Shown piece after piece: positions 28,154-36,579 of a stretch of 64,000 nucleotides of DNA. The position numbers and the translations under genes were made by a program. Position 1 is the first letter of the stretch; each line of letters begins with the position of its first letter. The notes under the pieces were generated by a model. That model made no database searches and was not told where the DNA came from. It saw nothing but the letters and a program-made list of their open reading frames with translations. The DNA is from Methanosarcina vacuolata Z-761 (GTDB lineage Archaea; Halobacteriota; Methanosarcinia; Methanosarcinales; Methanosarcinaceae): assembly GCF_000969905.1 (NCBI RefSeq), contig NZ_CP009520.1:2852001-2916000 (forward strand). Reading direction: 5' to 3'.

Positions 28154-28455
28154 AAAATGGGAATATTCAGCCAGGGCCAGAAACTCAACTACCTTAATCT
28201 TTCGGAGATAAAGAATCAAAACGCGTAGAATACGCCTGGTTTCTGGAGAATTCAGGGCTTGAAATCCATCCTGTAGGCCTGAAAAAACCAAGTATCTGGG
28301 AAAATCCTTTTCCAAGCGTATCCACTCCAGTAAGGATAAGGAGAGGCGGAGGCTGGAATGGAAACGCAGGCTGCTGCCGGTCGGCTGAAAGACTTTTTGC
28401 GGCCCAGGATAAAAAGTTAAATAGCCTGGGATTCAGGGTGGTTAAGGAAGTTTAA
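28154..28455 (+). pseudogene. Decayed 3' copy of the FGE-like gene
   Basis: From AATGGGAATATTCAGCCAGG to the stop the sequence follows 23462-23852 closely, and the homology continues past the stop (TTCCAGTGAAATC). About 105 bp (the FGE segment around PWGLYDIYGNAGEWVQD) are deleted after AAAAAACCAAGT. The 5' half of the gene is absent and the start part is frameshifted. It is a truncated duplicate, not a working gene. Confidence 0.9.
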
Positions 28456-28903
28456 TTCCAGTGAAATCGCATCCTGCATCGGAGTTCGCAAGCACAACTT
28501 TAATTTAAAAAAACCCAGAAGAAACTCTTGTTTTCGGCCAGGCGCAGGCGTAAGGACTTTTGGCCAACACCCCACGTCGTTTTTGCTATTTACCATTTCA
28601 AAAGTAGCCTTTTTGAAGATCTCATCACTTAAAGTGTACGAGTCGTTTGTTCATCAGGTAGAAGTGAAAGGTTTTTCTTTCTTTTCCCGGACTATTCATT
28701 TAGTTTCATAGATTTATTTCTGGCAGAGATCTTTGAGAGTCATAGTGTTGTTGCCATTCAGACAATAGCTTTCCAAGTACTCGACGACCAGCTAAGGAAG
28801 GACTTAAGATACTGACGCTCCACGTCATAGAGACGCTTAAATCCGTAATCAACTTTGGAGGTCCTCTTTTTCAAAAAAAATAAGTTTGCTGAGGTGCAAA
28901 TTT
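28456..28903. other. Intergenic region, no supported gene
   Basis: The first 60 bases continue the FGE duplicate's flank. On the minus strand, 28760-28870 can be read as a short protein-like stretch (VDYGFKRLYDVERQYLKSFL) broken by stops, perhaps a fossil. Nothing else is clear. Confidence 0.35.
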
Positions 28904-30310
28904 TCAGCAAATGTGGACCATACCGTCATCAGATGGGCAAGGTTTTTTTGTTTCGGATTTTCTACCATTTTCAAAAAACTGACATGCATTTTCAATATCG
29001 TTAACAAGAATTGCTGCCATGTCCGAAGTGAAGTTTTCTCTTACGACAATGCGCATTATCTCAATATCAGCCGCATTTTCCGGAAGACAGTATGCGGGAA
29101 CTATCCAGCCCTTCTCTCTCAGCTTATACGAAAGCTGCTGCAGGGAATAACCAGTTTCCTCTTTTTGTCTGAAAGCAATTATAGGAAGCCTTTCTCCTTT
29201 GTTCAAAATTTCGAAACGGCCCAGTCTATCAACCCTCTCGGCAAGATCCTGGGAAACCTCAAGGATATTTTTCATTATCCCAGTATAGCCAGCTCTTCCG
29301 AATCTTAAAATATTGTAATATTGGGCCACGACCATTGCACTGCCTCCTGAAAAGTTCAGGGTGTACGAATCTTCCATTTCTCCGAGGTAGTTCACATGGA
29401 AAATCAGGTCTTCGGGAAGGTCACTTTCGTCACGGAAAATCAGCCAGCCAAGACCCGGATAAGTTAATCCGTATTTATGTCCTGAAACGTTTATCGATTT
29501 TACTCTTTCCAGTCTGAAGTCCCACTCAAAATCAGGTTCGGTAAATGGCAATATGAAGCCGCCACTTGCAGCATCTATGTGGATGGGTATGTCCCAGTCT
29601 TTTTCTTTCTTGTATCCCAAAAGCAAATCATTAATATCCTTTACAGGATCGATTTCTCCTGTAAAAGTTGTTCCCAGAACGCAACCAACACAGATTGTGT
29701 TCTCATCAATCTGCTCTGAGACAGCATCTGCCGTAATTGTACGTACATCTTTGTCTATAGGAATTTTTCTAGCTTCAACGTCAAAATATTTGGCAAACTT
29801 ATCCCAGCAAACGTGAGCGTCATTTCCAAAAATTATGTTTGGCTTGCCTGTGCCTCGCCCTGAGTTTTTCCAGCTCCATTTGTGAGCCAGCAGACCCAGC
29901 ATTATAGCTTCTGAAGAGCCAGCTGTTGCCGTACCCATGAATTCGGTATGATGCCCATTAAAAAAGCGCCCAAGCATATTCACAATATTCCTGTGAATAA
30001 CTTTGTCAGTTTGAGGATATTCGAAAATATCTATGATGTTTTTATTTATGTTTTCCATGACAAGCTGGTCTGCTTCCGGTTCCATCCATGTGTTGACAAA
30101 ACTTGCCAGGTTCAGGAAAGGATTGCCGTCGAGGCTCTGTTCATCATGTACCAGTTGATAAGCAGCTCTTGGACTCATTCCCTTTTCAGGGAATTCATAC
30201 TTTGGAATTCCTTTTTCTTTGACCTTTGGGATATATCTGGCACTGTATGCTCCAACACGATACTTTTTAGACTCGTCTAAAGTTTCCAGATTTACTTTCT
30301 TTGAAATCAT
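28904..30310 (-). CDS. gadB: Glutamate decarboxylase-like PLP enzyme (GadB family)
   Basis: A 468-residue group II PLP decarboxylase. The frame can be read from a GTG at 30331, but that covers the ribosome-binding site TTAGGAGTT, so the ATG at 30310 (MISKKVNLETLDESKKY) is preferred. The PLP lysine lies in INVSGHKYGLTYPGLGW. HIDAASGGFILPF carries the pyridine-N aspartate, and TATAGSSEAIMLGLLAHKW the substrate/phosphate region. The length and motifs fit GadB more than MfnA, the shorter tyrosine/aspartate decarboxylase of methanogens. It is downstream of the dipeptidase gene on the same strand, with a 147-bp gap. Confidence 0.88.
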   Translation of the reverse strand: MISKKVNLETLDESKKYRVGAYSARYIPKVKEKGIPKYEFPEKGMSPRAAYQLVHDEQSLDGNPFLNLASFVNTWMEPEADQLVMENINKNIIDIFEYPQTDKVIHRNIVNMLGRFFNGHHTEFMGTATAGSSEAIMLGLLAHKWSWKNSGRGTGKPNIIFGNDAHVCWDKFAKYFDVEARKIPIDKDVRTITADAVSEQIDENTICVGCVLGTTFTGEIDPVKDINDLLLGYKKEKDWDIPIHIDAASGGFILPFTEPDFEWDFRLERVKSINVSGHKYGLTYPGLGWLIFRDESDLPEDLIFHVNYLGEMEDSYTLNFSGGSAMVVAQYYNILRFGRAGYTGIMKNILEVSQDLAERVDRLGRFEILNKGERLPIIAFRQKEETGYSLQQLSYKLREKGWIVPAYCLPENAADIEIMRIVVRENFTSDMAAILVNDIENACQFFENGRKSETKKPCPSDDGMVHIC

Positions 30311-30405
30311 GACTTCAACTCCTAAAAACACAATTGCAAAATACTTTGCCTTTTACAGCTTACTTTGAAAAATAACGAAAAAATGAGAAACAATTGAATG
30401 CAGAG

Positions 30406-30468
30406 TTTATGCTTCCAATTATTGTATTATTCACTTTTTATGCTTCCAATTATTGTATTATTCACTTT
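30406..30468. repeat. 31-bp tandem duplication at the end of pepD
   Basis: The sequence TATGCTTCCAATTATTGTAT followed by TATTCACTTTT occurs twice in a row, the second copy overlapping the last codons and stop of the dipeptidase gene. Confidence 0.85.
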
Positions 30469-32011
30469 TCTTAAAAAGTTCCTGAATAAGATTTGTTACT
30501 GCCTTGTAAAAAGTTTCCACTGTGTCTGCCTTAAGGCGTTCGCCCCCGGTATGAGGGTTCATTATAGTAGGCCCTATAGAAATGCAGTCTATAGAGTCAC
30601 CGTATTTTTCCACAATATAGCTGCATTCAAGGCCTGCATGGATTACGGTTTCCTTGTGGCCTTCAGGGTATATTTGCTTGTACACTCCATCTGCTTTATG
30701 AAGTAAGTCCGAATCGTCATTTGGTTTCCACGCCGGATAAGAATCACTTACTTCTACCGTGTGCTTGAAGAGTTCCCCTATTGATTTTTGTATTTGGATA
30801 AGGGAAGTCATGGAATCCATATCCGAACTGCGGTTTGAAGCCTTGATTAGCACGTTTTGCAGGATAATATTTGCCAGGTTACTTGAAGTTTCCACCAGAT
30901 CAGGTTTTTCCGGGATCATGCGGATGGCTCCATGGGGTATCCGCTGAAGCAGGCACAGAAGTGCATCTGTCGATGCTTCATCAAAAGAATTTTGAGTTAC
31001 CTCTTCAATCTCATAAATTAAATTCTCCTCTGGTTGAGACTGTACCTTTAAAGCTTCACAGTAAGCCTTAAAATCATTTACAAATTTTTCCTTATCGCCG
31101 CTAGGAATGGTAATTATGGCGCTGGCACAGCTTGGAATTTTGTTTGAGATAGGATCTTCATCTCTTTGCAATGAAATAAGACGAAGATCATAACTTTTAA
31201 TGCCCTCGCCATCAATATCAATATTTGTTAGCCGCTTATTGAACCTGATGAGGATTTCGGTGAGAACTTTGATGGCATTAAGCCTTCCACTATTGATGTT
31301 GATTCCGGAATGCCCTCCAAGAAGACCTGAGATTGATAATTTCAGGTTGATAAAACCGCCTGGAATACTTGATAAAGTAAAATTTCCTTCGTACTGGACA
31401 CTACACCCTCCTGCACTGCCATAAATAATAGTATCCACAACTTCAGCGTCAAGATTTATGTACCTTCTACCGATCAAGAGACTTTTATCAAAATTTGCAG
31501 CCCCTCCCATATCGGTCTCTTCCTGAACCGTGAAAAAACACTCAAGTGGATAGTCTTTGAGTTTCTCATCCTCCAGAAGGGTAAGGATGCTGGCTACCCC
31601 AATTCCGTCGTCTGCACCCAGGGTGGTACCTTTTTCTGGATTATCAATGCTGTCAGTATGCCCTGCTTTTATCCATTTTGCACCTTCGTTATCAAGATAA
31701 CCAAAGACATTTAATGGAAAAATTTTCTTATCAGGGGAACATACCATATCCATATGAGCCTGTAGAGTGACATAAGGCTCACTGGCATAATCCCCTGAGC
31801 CCTTTCTACGAAGGACGATTACTCTTTCTCCGGGATCTTTAGCTCCTGGATCATAATGAATGACTTCTACACCTTCTATTTTTTTGGCACACTCTATAAC
31901 ATACTCACGAACCTGGTTCTCCTCACCAGATGGGTGATATTTTGTTGTTAGTTTCATAAAATGGTCATGCACTGCCTTTGGCTCAAAAGAGTCATCTAAT
32001 ATTTCTGACAT
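30458..32011 (-). CDS. pepD: Aminoacyl-histidine dipeptidase-like peptidase (PepD, M20C)
   Basis: A 517-residue M20 metallopeptidase of the PepD type. Metal-site motifs are present in order: VTLQAHMDMVC, TLGADDGIGVA (bridging Asp), FTVQEETDMGGAANF (catalytic Glu and ligand), NLDAE and the C-terminal VIHAGLECSYIVEKYG. The lid domain lies between. PepD enzymes cleave X-His dipeptides such as carnosine and others in the cytoplasm; the specificity here is unproved. There is no signal peptide. gadB follows on the same strand. Confidence 0.93.
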   Translation of the reverse strand: MSEILDDSFEPKAVHDHFMKLTTKYHPSGEENQVREYVIECAKKIEGVEVIHYDPGAKDPGERVIVLRRKGSGDYASEPYVTLQAHMDMVCSPDKKIFPLNVFGYLDNEGAKWIKAGHTDSIDNPEKGTTLGADDGIGVASILTLLEDEKLKDYPLECFFTVQEETDMGGAANFDKSLLIGRRYINLDAEVVDTIIYGSAGGCSVQYEGNFTLSSIPGGFINLKLSISGLLGGHSGININSGRLNAIKVLTEILIRFNKRLTNIDIDGEGIKSYDLRLISLQRDEDPISNKIPSCASAIITIPSGDKEKFVNDFKAYCEALKVQSQPEENLIYEIEEVTQNSFDEASTDALLCLLQRIPHGAIRMIPEKPDLVETSSNLANIILQNVLIKASNRSSDMDSMTSLIQIQKSIGELFKHTVEVSDSYPAWKPNDDSDLLHKADGVYKQIYPEGHKETVIHAGLECSYIVEKYGDSIDCISIGPTIMNPHTGGERLKADTVETFYKAVTNLIQELFKKSE

Positions 32012-32490
32012 TTACACCTTACTCCTGAATATTTATCGCATAAGCTCTTTCGCTGTATTGATCATTCAGAAGTACATCTCAAAGAAACCAGCATTTGATC
32101 TTCTTTTATCTGGACAGAAAAATAGTTCAGAATTATTACAAAGTTGTTTATGGATAATGATTCCCCTGACATGTTATCCAATTGAACAAACAGCATTGTT
32201 TTAGTTTATTTTCGAGAACATCTTCATTACTACCGTTTTTATTTTGATATATTTCTATAATTTTGTAATAAGAATCCCGGAGGAATTGTTTAATGTTTGA
32301 TAATACTTGCGCGCCTGAAACCCAAAATAAAGCAAAACTGTGTTTATTTGAAAATGCACGTTTTAGATATTTTTAACGTTTTACCGGGTGACTTATGCTC
32401 AACCGTGTAAGTATTATTAAAAATGTGTGACCGTGTATAAAATACTTTCCGCTTTTTATTAATCATTAATAACTTCACTCCAAAATGAGA
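32012..32490. other. AT-rich intergenic region upstream of pepD
   Basis: No gene is visible. The region is AT-rich with no strong inverted repeats except short ones, and leads into a small repeated element at 32498. Confidence 0.4.
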
Positions 32491-32497
32491 AATTTAG

Positions 32498-32615
32498 TAG
32501 GACTTACGCACTTGAGGAACAAAATAAATAATAGCAAAGATTGTGGATTAAAGTCACGTATTAAACCGTTTACTGCCTGATGCTATTGATTTTTCAGTTA
32601 AACTGCGTAAGTCCG
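32498..32615. mobile_element. ~118-bp MITE-like element (GGACTTACGCA ends)
   Basis: Inverted ends GGACTTACGCA (32500-32510) and TGCGTAAGTCC (32604-32614) are flanked by AATTTAG on both sides (32491-32497 and 32616-32622), a likely target duplication. The inside, with TTGTGGATTAAAGTCACGT, recurs inverted at 33395-33487, and the right end recurs at 35989. There is no coding capacity. Confidence 0.78.
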
Positions 32616-32933
32616 AATTTAGGAAAGGAAGTTTAATCAAACAAGCTTTAATTAGACTTTGAAGAGTTTTAACCTCTGGTTTCAGTTCAAGTATATAGAA
32701 GTAGAATTTAAGACAACCAGTCACTAAGACAACCAGTCACGGAAAAAATGTAAAGTGGTATAGTTTCAGATTAATTCATACTTAGATAATTGAAGATTTA
32801 TATATGAAAAAACATAAATAACGCGTCATCAAAAAGAATACTTGAATTTAAATACTTCTATCTTATAGAAGAGTGTGTAAGAATATAGTTCACGGCTTAC
32901 AGTGGGGTAAAACACCTTAAATCTGATTTCTTA

Positions 32934-32996
32934 TTCTTTATTCAGCACCCTGCCCCTGTCTGTTTTACTCCGCAGGCAGGGGGCAAAAGAGATTCT
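32934..32996 (+). ncRNA. Candidate structured RNA or strong hairpin
   Basis: Between 32946 and 32996 a GC-rich hairpin stands out in AT-rich DNA: outer arms AGCACC and GGTGCT enclose GCCCCTG-T-CTG pairing with CAG-G-CAGGGG. It is followed by CTAGGAGGCG, a good ribosome-binding site, and a seven-codon frame from GTG at about 33031. It could be a leader/attenuator or a small RNA; no family is recognised. Confidence 0.45.
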
Positions 32997-33030
32997 GGTG
33001 CTTTCAACAATCTAGGAGGCGATTTAGATC

Positions 33031-33105
33031 GTGTCTATTCAGAGAGACACTTAGTTATGCTACTCGTGTCTGTTTGGTAGAGACACTTAATTATACTACA
33101 AACCA
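33031..33105. repeat. Two tandem copies of a GTGTCT/AGACAC hairpin
   Basis: Two consecutive units of about 35 bp each begin GTGTCT, close with AGACACTTA and continue with TTAT-CTAC. Each folds into a 6-bp stem with an 8-9-base loop. They directly follow the GC-rich hairpin and probably belong to the same transcript or element. Confidence 0.7.
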
Positions 33106-33394
33106 GTATTTAATACTTTTGATTTCTTTTTTACTACTTTGTATTACATATTATAATTATTGTTTTACTTAAGCTGAGGAAAATTCTTTACGGAATTATT
33201 TCCAAATAATTTTAGATGAACTTTTGATAATATGCGGTTGACAGAAAATTGCGTGACCGGAAATTTATCAACCGATAACAAGTTTCGGGAAATATTCAAA
33301 GAGCATAGATATGCCCTGCTTTTCAAGCTCAGGTATTCTGTGCAGGCTGTGTGAAAAATGCAGTGTGAAAACGGAGATCTTCCTCCATTCAAAT

Positions 33395-33487
33395 CTGACA
33401 GTATCATCCCGTTAACTGTCTAAAACGTGACTTTAATCCACAGTCTCTGACGTAATTGATTTTGGTTCTCAAGTGAATAAGTCCTAA
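33395..33487 (-). mobile_element. Inverted, diverged copy of the GGACTTACGCA element
   Basis: Read on the minus strand it starts TAGGACTTATTCACTTGAG and contains TGTGGATTAAAGTCACGT, matching 32499-32590. The second inverted end is not clear, so the copy is truncated or decayed. The rest of 33106-33554 has no supported gene. Confidence 0.72.
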
Positions 33488-33554
33488 ATATTTAGAACTC
33501 GGACAAAAAAGTTTTTAAACATTATTTTCTTCAATAGATTAGGGTGTTGTACAA

Positions 33555-33893
33555 TTGACAGATTCTAAAACTAATATTCAATGTAGCAAAAATAGTTCTA
33601 AATTTCTTTTTTTAAACAAAAAGACTATTATCAGGCTTTATATCGTTATAGTCTGGTTTACAATTGCGCAAATCTTATTGATTATGACTGAGATGGCATC
33701 TTATGAAGACATTAAGTATTTCTTCTGGATAGAATCAGTCTTAGTGCCATTATTTTTTGTGCTGTATATAAAGGGAGTACCAGATCACCTATCCAGAGAA
33801 CAAGAAAAAGAACAGAAAAAGGCAATCTTTGTGCTTGTCTTTTCTTTTGCATGTATGTTAATGGTGCTTTTTATGGCTATGTTAAATGGGTAA
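33555..33893 (+). CDS. Small membrane protein, unknown function
   Basis: A 112-residue protein from a TTG start preceded by GGGTG. Three hydrophobic segments are visible: IIRLYIVIVWFTIAQILLIM (about 24-43), YFFWIESVLVPLFFVLYI (about 55-72) and AIFVLVFSFACMLMVLFMAML (about 89-110). A charged loop with REQEKEQKK lies between the last two. I do not recognise a family. It may be real given its membrane-protein composition, but the upstream region is full of repeats. Confidence 0.5.
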   Translation: MTDSKTNIQCSKNSSKFLFLNKKTIIRLYIVIVWFTIAQILLIMTEMASYEDIKYFFWIESVLVPLFFVLYIKGVPDHLSREQEKEQKKAIFVLVFSFACMLMVLFMAMLNG

Positions 33894-33964
33894 TAAAATT
33901 TGTTCAAATGATGGCATCTGTGTACTTAATTCTTCAAATTAAGATGCCTGCTTAAGTGGCTCTG

Positions 33965-34942
33965 TTAATTTCCATTAAATACATAAGTTGTGCCTACAGT
34001 ATTGAGCAGGAACTGTTCTGGCATTGCTTCTTCAAGCCTGTTTATGGCTTTCCAGCCTGTACAGTGCATGGGTACGACATAATCAGGTTTTATCCTTCGC
34101 ATCTCATCAATTGTAGGCTGAATTATCGGGTCAAAAGTCCTGCCTGTCAGATGAAAACCTCCGAGCACTGCATGAACCTTATCCATTCCTGCAAGTTTTT
34201 TTGCGTATTCAACTGTGTTGATAATTCCGGCATGTGCGCAGCCGCTGATTACCACAAGCCCCTTGCCCTTAAGTTTTATCACAAGTCCCTGATCGTCCCG
34301 GAAAGGGTCAGTTGTCCATTTACCATTGATTTTTGCTTCAGCCCACGAAAACCCTTTTTCAAAAGCTGTTGTGCGTTCAACTTCTCCGGTTGTATAAATA
34401 AGGTCGTCTGCAACCGAGACAGGTTTTTCAGATTTTATTAAACTAACTCCTGCTGATTTCAGGGTGCTTTCATCAAGCGAAGGCACTGTGACCGGGCTCC
34501 CGATTGCGGGAACATTGAGACGCCTTTCAAGAAAGACATCGGGATGAAGAAAAAGCGGAATTTTAGTCTTTCCCTTTTCATTTAGAAACTTTAGGATTTC
34601 TTCTAGCCCGAAAAAATGGTCCGGATGTCCGTGACTGAGAATAATGGCCTCAAGCTCGCTCAGGTCGGCTTTCAAAAACCTTGCGTTACTAAAAAGGCAG
34701 GCTGGAGTTACTGCCGCATCCATCAGCAAGGTATGTTTCTCATCCCCGGCAAAGACTTTAATTAAACACGAAAACCCGTGTTCTGCAAGAAGTGTATGAG
34801 GAATAGGTAAATGCGGCCTTTTGCATATGTCAGTACTTTCTACCAGCATATCCGTATAATTATCTACCAGGATTGTTACTTCCAGCCGGTCAGCTTCCCG
34901 TATATTCAGCTTGTTCATATCGGTGTTATTCATATTAAACAT
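33965..34942 (-). CDS. Metallo-beta-lactamase-fold hydrolase
   Basis: A 325-residue MBL-fold protein. The metal motif is ILSHGHPDHFFGLEE; later ligands are in VISGCAHAGIINTVEY and the C-terminal VPMHCTGWKA. LGGFHLTGRTFDP is also conserved in this subgroup. The subgroup includes enzymes annotated as dihydropterin ribofuranosylaminobenzene 5'-phosphate synthase, a methanopterin pathway name often applied loosely; I do not assign that function. Three in-frame Met codons lie near the start (34942, 34933, 34921). It stands alone on the minus strand. Confidence 0.85.
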   Translation of the reverse strand: MFNMNNTDMNKLNIREADRLEVTILVDNYTDMLVESTDICKRPHLPIPHTLLAEHGFSCLIKVFAGDEKHTLLMDAAVTPACLFSNARFLKADLSELEAIILSHGHPDHFFGLEEILKFLNEKGKTKIPLFLHPDVFLERRLNVPAIGSPVTVPSLDESTLKSAGVSLIKSEKPVSVADDLIYTTGEVERTTAFEKGFSWAEAKINGKWTTDPFRDDQGLVIKLKGKGLVVISGCAHAGIINTVEYAKKLAGMDKVHAVLGGFHLTGRTFDPIIQPTIDEMRRIKPDYVVPMHCTGWKAINRLEEAMPEQFLLNTVGTTYVFNGN

Positions 34943-35098
34943 CAGTAACTTTTAGTTTCTCTAACCGTTTTTGTAATACTACAGGATTTATACAGGGGAT
35001 ATAGGATTTATATGGGAATATAAAATTTATAGAGAAAATATAAAATTTATACATGTGAATGGATGGAAATCTACTCATCTATATGTTCTTCTCCATAC

Positions 35099-35947
35099 TC
35101 ATTGTGCTTTCCTTGCAGCTATCGCTATCCAGTCCCCGCCTTTACTGTATAACTCTCCTGAGAGACTGTTCCATGCCTGTTCAACTTTAAACCCATTCTT
35201 TTCAAGAATCCGACTTATAATTTCAAGGGAATAGTCATGCAGCCATAGCCTGTAAACCTTTACAGTCCCATCTTCATCCACGATTATATACTGATTTAGC
35301 CAGGTATCATTTTCCGGATAATCAAATCCTTCTTCCAGCACAAAGTGCCTGCCCGGTCTCCAGAACCCGCCTTCGGAGAAATACCACCTGTTTTTGAGCC
35401 CTTCCCGCATGCGTAGCTCTCTTGTGGACACGTCAAAGATGAAAATTCCGTCGTCCTTAAGTGCTCTGCGAACGAGGCTCAGGAGCATGTCGCGTTTTTC
35501 ATCGGAAAAGGTACAGATTTCCCCATAGACCTGAAGAACGGCATCAAAAATCCCTTCATAATCGATATTGAAAAAGTCTGCACAAATATAATCGATATCA
35601 TGTCCATCTCTTTCAGCCTGAGCCCGCGCATAATCTATAGACCGTCTGGAAAGGTCGATGCCAGTTACTTTCATACCTTCAAAACACAGCCTACTGCTGT
35701 ACAGCCCTGGCCCACAGCCAAGATCAAGTACCCGATCTCCGGTTTTCAGGAATCCTGAGGTTACGAGATGGCAAACTGTTTTTTCGATCTCAGCATTTTT
35801 TCGACTAGCTCCGTCATGGGTCTGGTTAAGATGAGCTTCGAGCATGCTTTTCGAGATATATGGATCGTCCCAGAAACGAGGCTCACCGGGTTCGAAAAGA
35901 GGGGGTTTTAAAGGTTGAGAGAAAATAGAGAAAAGATTGTGGGGCAT
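35099..35947 (-). CDS. SAM-dependent methyltransferase (class I)
   Basis: A 282-residue protein. Motif I is RVLDLGCGPGLYSSRL (near 78-93), motif II VTGIDLSRRSIDYARAQAE, and DIDYICADFFNIDY and FDAVLQVYGEICTFSDEKRDMLL follow as usual for small-molecule methyltransferases. The N-terminal PHNLFSIFSQPLKPPLFEPGEPRFWDDPYISKSMLEAHLNQTHDGASR is typical of a group of archaeal and bacterial enzymes of unknown substrate. The gene is single. Confidence 0.88.
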   Translation of the reverse strand: MPHNLFSIFSQPLKPPLFEPGEPRFWDDPYISKSMLEAHLNQTHDGASRKNAEIEKTVCHLVTSGFLKTGDRVLDLGCGPGLYSSRLCFEGMKVTGIDLSRRSIDYARAQAERDGHDIDYICADFFNIDYEGIFDAVLQVYGEICTFSDEKRDMLLSLVRRALKDDGIFIFDVSTRELRMREGLKNRWYFSEGGFWRPGRHFVLEEGFDYPENDTWLNQYIIVDEDGTVKVYRLWLHDYSLEIISRILEKNGFKVEQAWNSLSGELYSKGGDWIAIAARKAQ

Positions 35948-35988
35948 TTAAATAAATTATTTGAGGTTCTTATATATAAAGTAAATAG

Positions 35989-36020
35989 GACTTACGCAGT
36001 TGAACTGAAGAATCAACATT
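35989..36020. repeat. Terminal fragment of the GGACTTACGCA element
   Basis: AGGACTTACGCAGTTGAAC followed by TGAAGAATCAA matches the right end of the element at 32498-32615 (reverse strand). The rest of the element is absent. Confidence 0.65.
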
Positions 36021-36194
36021 GTGTTATTCGATCAAACGAACATCACAAAACAGAGAGCATGACCTACAATTCCTAATATATGTCTTTCTATTGGAACACT
36101 GCCTGCCTTCAATTCTACCATGAAAAGCTTCATTTCTGTGATATTTTTAGCAAGCATAAAAGCAAAGGTCTTAATCTCAATAGTTTACCATTGG

Positions 36195-36372
36195 TCATCG
36201 ATTAAGGAATTTTCTTTCCTAAAAGCTATCGATTTTGCATTAGAAGCCGACCTTAAATTCTGGCCTATATACATGAAATCGATATTCTGTTCCAGCCCAT
36301 AACGGATTGAAATTTTTGATAAGTGTTGTGGAAATTGACGCAATTTGTCACGATTCCTCATTTAATCGATGA
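36195..36372 (-). repeat. Dispersed ~175-bp element, copy B
   Basis: This is the reverse-strand counterpart of 3949-4128. Here the ends are well kept: TCATCGATTAAGGAAT at 36195-36210 and ATTCCTCATTTAATCGATGA at 36353-36372 form inverted repeats apart from a three-base bulge. No conserved frame is seen. From 36373 to 36579 there is a short duplication of GTACAAATCAAAAT and a G-run/C-run hairpin near 36450-36477. Confidence 0.78.
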
Positions 36373-36579
36373 TCAAATGAATAAAAATTAAAATGGGTAT
36401 TATCCAATTGTACAAATCAAAATAGTGTACAAATCAAAATGGTGTACTTGACGGGGGGGTTAAAAACCGCTCGCCCCCAAATTAGCGGTATCTTTTACTC
36501 CTTTTTCTACAGAGAGAGAAGAGAATTATTTCTTTTTCTCTTTTCCTATAGTTATGCTTTTGTAAGGCTCGCCGGTTTT

